This document shows positions 43,061 through 51,636 of a stretch of 64,000 nucleotides of DNA, one piece after another (the stretch's first letter is position 1; every line of letters begins with the position of its first letter). The DNA lies in assembly GCA_016794625.1 (NCBI GenBank), contig JAEUGY010000096.1, forward strand, positions 1 to 64,000, read 5' to 3'. The position numbers and the translations under genes were made by a program. The notes beneath the pieces are model-generated. The model made no database searches and was not told where the DNA came from. It saw nothing but the letters and a program-made list of their open reading frames with translations. The stretch is from Opitutaceae bacterium (GTDB lineage: Bacteria; Verrucomicrobiota; Verrucomicrobiia; Opitutales; Opitutaceae).

Positions 43061-43272
43061 GTAAACACGCCCCCACCCCCTCCGACGAACCGCCGGAATC
43101 CGCTCCGAAAATTCTGGGACTGGCGGAAGTGCGTTACTCCCTGCCGGATCTTTTGGCCGAGCTTCGTCTGGAACGGACCACCGGCTCGTTTGCCATGGAG
43201 CGTTTGAACCAACTGGAAATCGGTAAGCTTTTCCAGACTAAGCAAAAACGTCGTGCTAAATCCTCAAAGTAG
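43057..43272 (+). CDS. Small unknown protein before the GspE-type ATPase
   Basis: The 71-residue protein is not recognised. It has a Pro-rich acidic N-terminus and a conserved-looking centre (LGLAEVRYSLPDLLAELRLE), then a basic Lys/Arg tail (TKQKRRAKSSK). It overlaps the ATPase gene by 20 bases in another frame, so its expression is tied to the ATPase. It could be a regulator or adaptor of that ATPase. The basic tail might contact membrane lipids or nucleic acid; this is guesswork. Confidence 0.6.
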   Translation: MSKHAPTPSDEPPESAPKILGLAEVRYSLPDLLAELRLERTTGSFAMERLNQLEIGKLFQTKQKRRAKSSK

Positions 43273-44959
43273 TCGGTTCATCGAGCAGCTCAAGGCCCTG
43301 CCGAATTTCGATCACGCCAGTGAGTTGGACTCATTGGTCAAGCAGCACACGGGCACGATCAATTTGGTTCAATCCATTGTCGACGGTAAGCTGGCGTCCA
43401 AGGACGACGCCTGCCGACTCTGGGCCGACTCGCTCAACGTGGCCTATGTCGATCCGTTCGCCTCGGTCACCACGGACGAGGCGGTGCAAAAGCTCCCGCT
43501 TGAAATCGCCAAGAAGGTCAGGGCCATCGGCCTCTACGTCATCAATGGCGTGCTCACGACGGCGATGGCGACACCCAATGACCTCGATCTGGTCAAGCGG
43601 CTGGGGCAGATCGCACAAGTCCCCATTTCACCGGTGTTCGCGCTGCCGCGCGATATCGAGGATGCCATCCTGATTCAGTACTCGAGCGAGAAGAATCTGG
43701 AGGAAAGCCTGAGCGAGCTCGAGCGATCGACCATTTTCGACCAGCCCGATCTGGCGGGAGACAAACTGGCCGCGCTGGCCGACTCGGAGTCGCTGGTCAA
43801 GATTCTCGACGAAATCATCTACTACGCACTCCGGGAGCGGGCGACCGACATTCACATCGAGCCTCAGGAGATCCAATCGCGCATCCGCTTCCGCATCGAT
43901 GGCAACCTCCGCGAGGTCCTTACGTATTCGAAAAAACTACACAAGGCGATCATCTCCCGCCTCAAGATCCTCGCCCAGCTGAACATCGCCGAGTCCCGCT
44001 TTCCTCAGGACGGTCGGTTCTCCCTCGCCGTCGGCAGTGCGACGGCCAACTTCCGCATGTCTTCCGTGCCGTCCCAGTATGGCGAGAAGATCGTGCTCCG
44101 CATCCTCGCGATGAGCGGCAAGAAGACGATGCTGACGCTGGACAAGATGATGATCTCGCAGACCATTCTGCAGCCGTTCAAGCGTCTGATCCAGAATCCC
44201 AACGGCATCATCTTCGTGACCGGCCCGACGGGTTCGGGAAAAACCACGACGCTCTACGCGGCCCTACACGAGATCAACAAACCGGACATCAATATTTCAA
44301 CCATCGAGGACCCGGTTGAGATTCAGCTCGCGGGCGTCACTCAATCCCAGGTCAACAGCCATATCGACCTGAAGTTCTCCACGATCCTGCGCTCACTGCT
44401 GCGCCAGGATCCCGACGTCATCCTCATCGGTGAGATTCGCGATTTGGAAACGGCCAAGATTGCCACGGAGGCCGCCCTGACCGGTCACATTGTCTTCGCC
44501 ACGCTGCACACCAACACCGCGGCCCAGGCGATCATCCGGCTGCTCGAAATCGGGGTCGAGCCCTACATGGTTGCGCCGTCCGTCGTCGGTGTCCTCGCGC
44601 AAAGGCTCGCGGCCCGCATCTGCGAGAACTGCAAGGAACCGTATCATCCTTCCCGGGACACGCTGCGCAAGTACTTCCAGGATGAAGGTCTGACGGATGT
44701 TCCCTTCTTTCGCGGTCGCGGCTGCTCGTCCTGCCGCGGCACCGGCTACAAGGGTCGCGTAGCCTTCCACGAGATGGTGTTGGTCACCGAGGAGATTCGA
44801 ACTCTCATTTCCGAGGGCAAGAGCGTGCAGGAAATCACCAAGGCCGCGACGAAAGTCGGATTTAAGCCCCTCCGCTACGACGGACTAAAGAAGGTGCTGC
44901 TTGGATTGACCACCATTGAGGAAATTGAAGCCAACACGTCATTCGAGTGGGCCTCCTAG
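43253..44959 (+). CDS. GspE/PilB-type secretion or pilus assembly ATPase
   Basis: The 568-residue hexameric ATPase (GTG start) has an N-terminal GspE_N-like part (about 1-160). The core has Walker A GPTGSGKT at 324-331, an Asp box ISTIEDPVE, Walker B RQDPDVILIGEIRD, and His box GHIVFATLHTN. Two zinc-binding CxxC pairs lie at C457/C460 and C491/C494 (CSSCRGTGYKGR). These are the marks of assembly (not retraction) ATPases of type II secretion and type IV pili. No GspF/PilC, GspD or pilin gene is nearby. Instead its gene lies between receiver and Hpt genes. The target machine must be encoded elsewhere, or the protein has a signalling-linked role. Confidence 0.92.
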   Translation: MLNPQSSRFIEQLKALPNFDHASELDSLVKQHTGTINLVQSIVDGKLASKDDACRLWADSLNVAYVDPFASVTTDEAVQKLPLEIAKKVRAIGLYVINGVLTTAMATPNDLDLVKRLGQIAQVPISPVFALPRDIEDAILIQYSSEKNLEESLSELERSTIFDQPDLAGDKLAALADSESLVKILDEIIYYALRERATDIHIEPQEIQSRIRFRIDGNLREVLTYSKKLHKAIISRLKILAQLNIAESRFPQDGRFSLAVGSATANFRMSSVPSQYGEKIVLRILAMSGKKTMLTLDKMMISQTILQPFKRLIQNPNGIIFVTGPTGSGKTTTLYAALHEINKPDINISTIEDPVEIQLAGVTQSQVNSHIDLKFSTILRSLLRQDPDVILIGEIRDLETAKIATEAALTGHIVFATLHTNTAAQAIIRLLEIGVEPYMVAPSVVGVLAQRLAARICENCKEPYHPSRDTLRKYFQDEGLTDVPFFRGRGCSSCRGTGYKGRVAFHEMVLVTEEIRTLISEGKSVQEITKAATKVGFKPLRYDGLKKVLLGLTTIEEIEANTSFEWAS

Positions 44960-44982
44960 TTTCAGCACCGACAGACCGAACC

Positions 44983-45333
44983 ATGTCCTCCGAACCCATC
45001 ATCGATCTCGAGGCGATTGAGAATCTGAAGTCCTTGAGCCCTGAAGACGATTCCTTCCTAAAGGAAATCGTCGGAGTATTTCTTGAGGATACGCCTCAGC
45101 GCATTCAGGAGCTGAAAAAAAGTCACGCGGCCGGCGACGTCGCCTCGTTCACACGCGCCGCCCACAGCATCAAGGGCAGCTCCAGCAATCTGGGGGCATC
45201 ACAGCTGCGCACCGCGGCCGAGTGGTTGGAGCACGGATCGAAAAAGGAATCCCTGGCAAACCTGCAGCCAGGCATCCCCGCGCTCGAAGCTGCCTTTGCC
45301 GCCGCAAAGGCCGAGCTGGAACGTCTGATTTGA
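44983..45333 (+). CDS. Hpt phosphotransfer protein
   Basis: From the ATG at 44983 the product has 116 residues and the four-helix Hpt layout. The acceptor H61 lies in FTRAAHSIKGSSSNLGASQL, preceded by LKEIVGVFLEDTPQRIQELK. It carries a phosphoryl group between receivers in a His-Asp-His-Asp relay. It is the last gene of the kinase - receiver - unknown - ATPase run (23 bases after the ATPase stop). Its TGA abuts the opgH stop on the other strand with no base between them. Confidence 0.92.
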   Translation: MSSEPIIDLEAIENLKSLSPEDDSFLKEIVGVFLEDTPQRIQELKKSHAAGDVASFTRAAHSIKGSSSNLGASQLRTAAEWLEHGSKKESLANLQPGIPALEAAFAAAKAELERLI

Positions 45334-47478
45334 TCAGCGGTACAGCGCGGTGATGGGTGCCGCCGTCAGCACGTTGTATTGGCGCACCGCGAGCCGCCAC
45401 CACTCCGCGATCGACGCACTCGGCTGCCTCCACAGCTCCTCATGGAGCCAGATCATCGATTCGGCATCCATGAGCAGGGCCATTTTCTCCTTGGACGATA
45501 GTTGCGCGGGTCCCTCGTGCAGGAGCCGGTGGCGGAGTTGGGAAAAGTAGTCGCGGGACTCGTCACTGGGCCTCCGTTGGCGCAGCAGCGAGACGTGCAC
45601 GGCATTCACATAGGGATCAACCACCGCCTGCAACAGTCCATAGTCGGACCGGAGTCGTTCAATCGGCTGCAGACGCTGGTAACACTCGGCCAGGTTGCGC
45701 CTCAAGCGGCGGAGCACCTCCGGTGGATCCACCTCCTCCGGGGTGAGAAACAGTCCCAGCCGCAGGGCCAGCTGGCCGTAGCTCACCTTGCTGAGGGCAA
45801 TCGACAACGGAATCGAAAACACCAGTCCGGCAAGAACCGGGCTCAGCCACCAGAAGTAGGTGGGCAGCAAAATGAAGGCGGAAATGCCCCACACGAGTCC
45901 AAAAATCGTCTGGTCGCCATGGGTCAGGATACCTTCCCGCCAATCGGTCCCATCCTCCGCGCCCCGGCGCTGCGTCACCCACGAGACCCCCTGTCCGAGC
46001 AGGGTGAAAATCACGAACCTGGTATTAAAAACCATGGCGATCGGAGCGATCAGCGCCGACAGCACCGTCTCGACCATGGCGCTCGCGATCAAGGAGGCGG
46101 CGCCGCCAAAACGCGCCGCTTCGGCGCGGTCCCGCAGCATGACCACCAGGCCCATGAGCTTCGGCAGGAAGAGAAGAAGCATCGAAAGGACAAAGAGCGT
46201 GAGCGCCTCCGGAATCTCCAACACGTATCCAAAAAGTGCGGTTACACCCGCGGAATCATCACCGGAGAACTGCCCTTGATGATTGAAGGTGTGGATGGTC
46301 GACAGCACGAGAAACAACAGCCAGAGCGGCGAAGAGACATAACCCATGACTCCCATGATGAGATGAAAGCGGTTCGCCGGGCGAAACCCGCGGGCCGTCA
46401 GGAGCCAGGTGTGCTGCAGATTTCCCTGACACCACCGCCGGTCGCGTTTTGCCGCATCGATCAGCGTGGGCGGACCCTCCTCGTAGGTCGCGTCGATTTC
46501 ACTCGCCAGCCATACCTGCCATCCCGCCTTTCGCATCAGGGCCGCCTCGACAAAGTCATGTGAGAGGATTCGCCCGCCAAACGGCTCGCTTCCCGGAAGC
46601 TCGGGCAGAGAACAGTGGTCCATGAACGGCTGCACCCGAATGATCGCGTTGTGGCCCCAATAGTTTCCATCGGGTCCCTGCCAGTAGTTGAGACCGGCGA
46701 GGAAGATCGGACTATAGAGACGATTCGCGAAGGACATCACGCGGGCGAAAAGCGATTCTCCATTCACAATACGCGGGGCGGTCTGGATGATTCCGGTGCG
46801 GGGATTCCGCTCCATCATCCGCACCAGTTTGACGAGGGCTTCCCCGCTCATCAGCGAGTCGGCATCCAGCACCACCATGTACCGGTACTTCTTCCCCCAA
46901 CGCCGGAGAAAGTCGGCGACATTTCCGGCCTTCTTGTTGATCTGCTGTCGCCGCTTTCGATAGAAGATCCGGCCAAATCCACCCACTTGCTTGCAAAGCT
47001 CCACCCAGGCGACCTCTTCCTCAATCCATTGGTTCGGTTGGTTGGAATCAGAGAGGATGAAAAAGTCGAAGTGGCGGATCTGTCCGGTTTCTTCGAGTGA
47101 CCGGTAGATCACCCGCAATCCTTCGAAAACCCGGGACACGTCCTCATTGAAGACCGGCATGACAATGGCCGTTGAAGCCAGAGGCAGAGATTCCTTCTCC
47201 CAGTCGACCGTGTTCTCAATGCGTCGGGTGTCGCCACCGCGGTTGAGGACATAGAATCCCAGCATCGCCGTCACAAAGCCGATCGCGATGTGAGAAAACA
47301 GAATCACAAAGAGCGTCAGCAGCGCCCATTCCAAGCCGTTGATGCCGTCGGCGCTCCAGAGCAAATCCGCCATGAACCAGGTGGCGAGACTCGTCAGCAT
47401 GAAAGCAGACGAGAACAAGGTGGCCCGCCGGCGGGCCACCCGGCCAGGTTCAGGACTATCTGGTGTAAAGAGCTTCAT
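45334..47478 (-). CDS. opgH: Osmoregulated periplasmic glucan glucosyltransferase
   Basis: Inner-membrane GT2 enzyme that makes the beta-1,2-linked glucan backbone and exports it. The 714-residue protein has about eight hydrophobic segments and a cytosolic catalytic loop with VMPVFNEDVSRVFEGL near 107, the D-x-D of VVLDADSLMSGEAL (D205/D207), and RILSHDFVEAALMRK. The RRWCQGNLQH motif, equivalent to QxxRW, follows. The N-terminus is shorter than in E. coli OpgH, which has a long regulatory extension. It is last in the minus-strand set with opgG and an unknown protein between them. Confidence 0.93.
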   Translation of the reverse strand: MKLFTPDSPEPGRVARRRATLFSSAFMLTSLATWFMADLLWSADGINGLEWALLTLFVILFSHIAIGFVTAMLGFYVLNRGGDTRRIENTVDWEKESLPLASTAIVMPVFNEDVSRVFEGLRVIYRSLEETGQIRHFDFFILSDSNQPNQWIEEEVAWVELCKQVGGFGRIFYRKRRQQINKKAGNVADFLRRWGKKYRYMVVLDADSLMSGEALVKLVRMMERNPRTGIIQTAPRIVNGESLFARVMSFANRLYSPIFLAGLNYWQGPDGNYWGHNAIIRVQPFMDHCSLPELPGSEPFGGRILSHDFVEAALMRKAGWQVWLASEIDATYEEGPPTLIDAAKRDRRWCQGNLQHTWLLTARGFRPANRFHLIMGVMGYVSSPLWLLFLVLSTIHTFNHQGQFSGDDSAGVTALFGYVLEIPEALTLFVLSMLLLFLPKLMGLVVMLRDRAEAARFGGAASLIASAMVETVLSALIAPIAMVFNTRFVIFTLLGQGVSWVTQRRGAEDGTDWREGILTHGDQTIFGLVWGISAFILLPTYFWWLSPVLAGLVFSIPLSIALSKVSYGQLALRLGLFLTPEEVDPPEVLRRLRRNLAECYQRLQPIERLRSDYGLLQAVVDPYVNAVHVSLLRQRRPSDESRDYFSQLRHRLLHEGPAQLSSKEKMALLMDAESMIWLHEELWRQPSASIAEWWRLAVRQYNVLTAAPITALYR

Positions 47479-47559
47479 GGAGACCCCGAATCAGTCGAGA
47501 AAGCCGTATGATCGTGTTCCATGTCTGCCGGGGCACGCTTTGAAATACATCATGGGGGG

Positions 47560-48168
47560 CTAGCGAGTCGCCCGGAAGATACCGGTCAGCGTCGCCACGA
47601 AAACAGCCCAGAGCAGGAGGGTCCGCACGATCGGCCACTTCTCAATCCGCTCCAGCGTCTCGCCTGCTGCTTCGCTGATGGGTCCGAGATCAATTTCTCG
47701 CGGCACCATGCTGGATACCGCCAGATCCGGCCCGGCCTGGATCGAACTCTCGCGCATCGCACTCGCAAAATCCGGCGGGATCGCTCGGCGATCGAGAAAT
47801 GCATACGGCCACTTTCTCGGTCCATCGGAAAGAAGCAGCGCGAGTCGGCCAGCCACCGCAATTCGATCGTGCGGCAGGTTTTTCTCTTCCAGCAGCGCTG
47901 AGAACCACTCGTCCATCGCGGCGGCCGTTTCATCGGCAGCCAGAGTTGTTGGATCCAGGGCGGGATTGACCTCATGACGACGCGCCGCCCGCTCAAGAAT
48001 TTCCTGAATGAGCCTGCTTTGGTGCAATCGATTATGAATGCGATGCGCCCGCAGGTAATCCTCGACCCGCACATAGGCGGCGTTCCAGGCGTCCATCGAA
48101 CCTGTCTTCGGCCGGAACGAAAAGAGTCTGACATCCACCGGCAAGGGCGTTTCTTGAGAAGAGCTCAT
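47560..48168 (-). CDS. Unknown membrane-anchored protein between opgG and opgH
   Basis: From the ATG at 48168 the product is 202 residues. The body is helical and polar (WNAAYVRVEDYLRAHRIHNR, then IQEILERAARRHEVNPALDP), and a single C-terminal membrane helix (RTLLLWAVFVATLTGIFRAT) would anchor it. The family is not recognised. Its position between the two glucan genes (26 bases after opgG, 81 before opgH) suggests a role in glucan assembly, for example joining the periplasmic and membrane enzymes or controlling them. With the tail anchor at the extreme C-terminus, the body probably faces the cytosol. Confidence 0.72.
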   Translation of the reverse strand: MSSSQETPLPVDVRLFSFRPKTGSMDAWNAAYVRVEDYLRAHRIHNRLHQSRLIQEILERAARRHEVNPALDPTTLAADETAAAMDEWFSALLEEKNLPHDRIAVAGRLALLLSDGPRKWPYAFLDRRAIPPDFASAMRESSIQAGPDLAVSSMVPREIDLGPISEAAGETLERIEKWPIVRTLLLWAVFVATLTGIFRATR

Positions 48169-48194
48169 GCGTGAAGATCCACCCCGGTGTCGGA

Positions 48195-49724
48195 TCAGTC
48201 GGGTTGCCAGAGATAAGTCCACGTCTCCGTCAACACGTCTTCCGCCTGCCGAAGAAAGGCACGGAGTTCAACCGGACGGCCCGATCCATCCGGCTTGAGC
48301 GCAAACGCCAGACGCCACGTCTCATTGAACGGATTCCACTGCAGTCCTTGATGGACGAGACGGGAGCCGGGTCCCACATCGAGCACCGCCTCGATTTCGC
48401 CGGCCCCTTCACGTTTCACCACGTGGCCAAAGTCAACAAACACCCGCTGCAATTCCGGCTCGTGGGTGCGGCTCCGTCCCAACCGCGTGCCCACGGCCCG
48501 ACCGGCCGGCGGGTGGATCGACCCCGCTTCCGTCTCCATGTACCAGACCAGTTGGTACGAAAGATCGAAGGCTTGTCCGGCCGTCGGCTTCTCCTCCGGC
48601 ACCCAGAAAGCGACGATGTTGTCATTGGTCTCGTCGGCGGTCGGAATCTCCACGAGTCGAAGCTCTCCCCTGCCCCAGCCGCCGCGCGGGTGGACCCAGA
48701 CCGAAGGTCGCAGATGGTAGCACGCCTCGAGGTCTTCGTAACTGGCGAATCTTCGATCGCGCTGCACCAGACCAAACCCCTTCGGATCCCGATCGGAGAA
48801 CGCCACGGTGCGCACCTGGCGGGGATTGGAAAGCGGCCGCCAGATCCATTCTCCGTTGCCGCGATGGAGCATCAAGCCGTCGGAATCGTGCACCTCGGGC
48901 CGATAGTCATTGTTGACCGTGGCGGAGGACTCGCCATGCCAGAACATGCTGGTCAACGGAGCGAAACCAAAGGTTCCCACCTCGGCGCCTGCGCGCACGA
49001 ACAGACGGAGCTCCACGTCAACGGTCGTACTCGGCCCCGGAATCAAGGTGAACTGAAAGGCTCCTGTCACCGACGGCGACTCCATCAGGGCGTGGACCAC
49101 CACCTGGCGGGCGTCTTTCGCGGGCTGTTCAATCCAGAATTCGGTGAACACCGGGAACTCCTCGGGGCGCGGGGCCCCGGTGTCGATCGCAAGTCCCCGG
49201 GCCGAGAGTCCATAGCGCTGGCCCTGGCCGAGCGCACGGAAGTAACTGGCGCCCTGGAAGGCCGCCAGCTCATCGAACTTCGCCGGGGAGTTCAGCGGAT
49301 GTGACAGTCGGAAACCCGAGAATCCAAGATCACGCGGTAGGTGAACGGGTTTAAACTGTCCGTGGTAGTGGAAGAGTTCTGTCTCAAAGGGAATCAGTAC
49401 TGATTTTCCAGAGACCAGCTGGGAAACCTGGATTGTCCGGTCATGCACAAAACCAGGATGGAAAAACTGAACCCGGAACGGCAGGCTCTGTTCCGCCCAC
49501 AACGTGCGCCTCTCGTCAAACTGGATCATCCGGTATTCGTCATAGGTGAGCCGCCGGAGACTCTCGGCGAGGTCGGAAGCGCGGGTGGCATAGGGGCGCG
49601 CGGCCAGTTCCTGTGCACGGCGTATGACGTCGTCACGATTGAATGCGCGCAGCGGCGCCATCACCAGCGCCGCGACGAGGCTGGCGGCTGCAAACCGGAC
49701 GATATTGCCGACGTGGTGGTTCAT
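48195..49724 (-). CDS. opgG: Periplasmic glucan biosynthesis protein
   Basis: The 509-residue protein starts with a signal peptide (FAAASLVAALVMAPLRAF) and has the MdoG family blocks DVIRRAQELAARPY, LTYDEYRMIQFD, LPFRVQFFHPGF and YLSARGLAIDTG-like text. FTEFWIEQPA, FWHGESS and RGGWGRGELRLVEIPTADET follow. OpgG acts in the periplasm on the nascent glucan, where members of the family have glucanase or branching-related roles. The start at 49724 overlaps the stop of the uracil-DNA glycosylase gene as ATGA, so translation is coupled. Longer frame text upstream reads through that gene and is rejected. Confidence 0.93.
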   Translation of the reverse strand: MNHHVGNIVRFAAASLVAALVMAPLRAFNRDDVIRRAQELAARPYATRASDLAESLRRLTYDEYRMIQFDERRTLWAEQSLPFRVQFFHPGFVHDRTIQVSQLVSGKSVLIPFETELFHYHGQFKPVHLPRDLGFSGFRLSHPLNSPAKFDELAAFQGASYFRALGQGQRYGLSARGLAIDTGAPRPEEFPVFTEFWIEQPAKDARQVVVHALMESPSVTGAFQFTLIPGPSTTVDVELRLFVRAGAEVGTFGFAPLTSMFWHGESSATVNNDYRPEVHDSDGLMLHRGNGEWIWRPLSNPRQVRTVAFSDRDPKGFGLVQRDRRFASYEDLEACYHLRPSVWVHPRGGWGRGELRLVEIPTADETNDNIVAFWVPEEKPTAGQAFDLSYQLVWYMETEAGSIHPPAGRAVGTRLGRSRTHEPELQRVFVDFGHVVKREGAGEIEAVLDVGPGSRLVHQGLQWNPFNETWRLAFALKPDGSGRPVELRAFLRQAEDVLTETWTYLWQPD

Positions 49725-50635
49725 TTTGCCTCCAGGAAGTACTTCCGCTGGCGTTCCGAGATGGGAATCCCGACCCGCTCCATGACTTTCAGCAGATCCT
49801 CCCAGATGGCGCGCTTGGAACGGTTCGAGGCGTTGCGGAGAATGTAACTGGGATGATAGGTGACCATGACCGGCTTTTCTCCAAAGAGTTTCCACTGGCC
49901 GCGAATTTCCCCCAAGGCCTTGAACGACCCCATCCCAAAGAGCCCCTGCGCTGCGGTTGATCCGAGGGCGACGATCACCTCTGGATTCACGATCTCGAGT
50001 TGGGCTCGAAAGAACGGAAGGCAGTACGACATTTCCTCCGCCGTGGGGGGACGGTTGCCGACCTGTTCCTGGCCGGATGCCGTGGGCAGCTCAGGCCGCC
50101 AGTTCATGATGTTGCCGATATAAACCTCTTTGCGCTGCAGGCCCATGGCCTGGATCATGCGGTTTAGAAGCTGCCCCGCCGGACCGACAAACGGCTCGCC
50201 GACGACCTCCTCCTCCGCGCCAGGGGCCTCGCCGCAGAAGAAAATCCGCGCGTTCAAATCTCCTACTCCGACCACGACCTTCTTGCCCGGCCGCACGCGA
50301 CTCCGGCAGACTTCGTCATCAACCACGCGCTGGGTCAACCAGGCCATGCGTTCAGACTTCGACCCCGCAGGAACGAGCAGCGGTTTGGCTTCCGGCATCG
50401 CGGCGGCCGCGACTTTTTGAACTTCGACCCGAACCGCTACGGTCCTTTCGGCCCGGTCGGTGACGGCAGCCGCGCCGGAGTCGCGGGGGATGGGAGCCGT
50501 CCGTTTCGACGACCCGACCTGCGTCATCGCCCGCCGCAGCGACTCCAGCGCCGTCGGTGAGAGATTCACCGTCTTCACGCCGGTGGACTTCAGGCGGCGC
50601 AGTTCGCTGACCAATGCCGTCAGGATGTTTTCCAT
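49721..50635 (-). CDS. Family 4-like uracil-DNA glycosylase with altered iron-sulfur site
   Basis: Removes uracil from DNA. From the ATG at 50635 the protein has 304 residues, with a long polar N-terminal extension of about 100 residues before the catalytic domain. Motif GEAPGAEEEVVGEPFVGPAG, NRPPTAEE and the HPSYILRN motif are those of family 4 glycosylases. Family members bind a 4Fe-4S cluster with a C-x2-C pair near the start of the domain and two later Cys. Here the pair reads CRSR and the third position reads NWRPELP, leaving two of four. The cluster is probably lost or rebuilt. It is coupled to opgG by ATGA overlap and follows riboflavin synthase. Confidence 0.85.
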   Translation of the reverse strand: MENILTALVSELRRLKSTGVKTVNLSPTALESLRRAMTQVGSSKRTAPIPRDSGAAAVTDRAERTVAVRVEVQKVAAAAMPEAKPLLVPAGSKSERMAWLTQRVVDDEVCRSRVRPGKKVVVGVGDLNARIFFCGEAPGAEEEVVGEPFVGPAGQLLNRMIQAMGLQRKEVYIGNIMNWRPELPTASGQEQVGNRPPTAEEMSYCLPFFRAQLEIVNPEVIVALGSTAAQGLFGMGSFKALGEIRGQWKLFGEKPVMVTYHPSYILRNASNRSKRAIWEDLLKVMERVGIPISERQRKYFLEAK

Positions 50636-50651
50636 GGCGCGAATTCCACCC

Positions 50652-51254
50652 TCACTGCGTGGCCATGCGACCGTCGAGAAGCTTCTCCACATACTTGCCG
50701 AGGAGATCGAATTCCAGATTGACCTCCTGGCCGACAGATCTGCCGCCCAGATTGGTCACCGCAAGGGTATGCGGTATCAACCAGACCGCTACGGTATCGA
50801 CGCCAACCTCCGCCACGGTGAGGGAAATGCCATCGATCGCGATGCTGCCTTTGTGAATGACATAACGTCCCATCCCGCGGGGCACGCTCACAGAGAGGTA
50901 GGTGTCGGCACCCCGTCGCTCAAAGACTCTAATCGTGCCGGTGCCATCCACATGGCCGGTCACAAAATGCCCACCGAGCTTTCCACCAAAAACCAGGCTG
51001 CGCTCCAGGTTCACGCGGTCACCCACCTTGAGCGCGGCAAAATTCGTCAGGCGTCGCGTCTCGGCCAGGACATCGAAGCTGATCACCCCGTGCTCCACCG
51101 AGACCACGGTGAGGCAGCAGCCATTGACGGCGACGCTATCGCCCACGGCCAATGAGGACAAAATGAGCTGCGCCCCGATCCGAAATCGCCACGAACTGCC
51201 GTGGTCGACAAAATCAACGACGCTTCCTGTTTCTTCGATCAGTCCTGTGAACAT
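50652..51254 (-). CDS. ribE: Riboflavin synthase, alpha chain type
   Basis: Dismutates two 6,7-dimethyl-8-ribityllumazine molecules to riboflavin. From the ATG at 51254 the 200-residue protein begins MFTGLIEETG, the exact family start, and shows the two similar halves (VNGCCLTVVS and IDGISLTVAE; SLVFGGKLGGHFVTGHVDGT). A longer frame to 51401 adds unrelated text. It is the first gene of the minus-strand run with the glycosylase and glucan genes; 16 bases separate it from the glycosylase. No FMN riboswitch was recognised upstream. Confidence 0.95.
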   Translation of the reverse strand: MFTGLIEETGSVVDFVDHGSSWRFRIGAQLILSSLAVGDSVAVNGCCLTVVSVEHGVISFDVLAETRRLTNFAALKVGDRVNLERSLVFGGKLGGHFVTGHVDGTGTIRVFERRGADTYLSVSVPRGMGRYVIHKGSIAIDGISLTVAEVGVDTVAVWLIPHTLAVTNLGGRSVGQEVNLEFDLLGKYVEKLLDGRMATQ

Positions 51255-51636
51255 AAGGGTATCCGTATATCGCGGAAGAGAATTTGACCGAACCCAATCT
51301 CCAGTGGTTTCCACGCAGGCACCAACGGCTTTTGTCAGGGAGACTGAGGCGGCGCGCAGCGAAAAACGACCCAAACCCCGCGGGGTCGAAGTCCTCGCCA
51401 TGTATTCGGTAAACAGCAGGATTTCAATCGTTTATAAATTGAGTGAGGTTGAGCGCTGAAAATTCAACGATAGCGGTCCAGGCATAACAAGCGCAAACAA
51501 CCTTCGAGCTTTCCGGCTGAAACCCGTCTGGCAGGAGAGACCTGGCCCCCGGGCGACGGGCGAAGGGGCGGCGAACCACCCGGAGCAGCACCGTTGACGC
51601 GGATCGCGAATATTCCAACCTCTCCAACTCCTTCTA
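51255..51636. other. Divergent gap between ribE and leuS
   Basis: About 380 bases hold no convincing gene. A TATAAAT-like box at about 51434-51440 on the plus strand could belong to the leuS promoter, but no -35 was assigned. No T-box or riboswitch fold was recognised. Confidence 0.5.
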
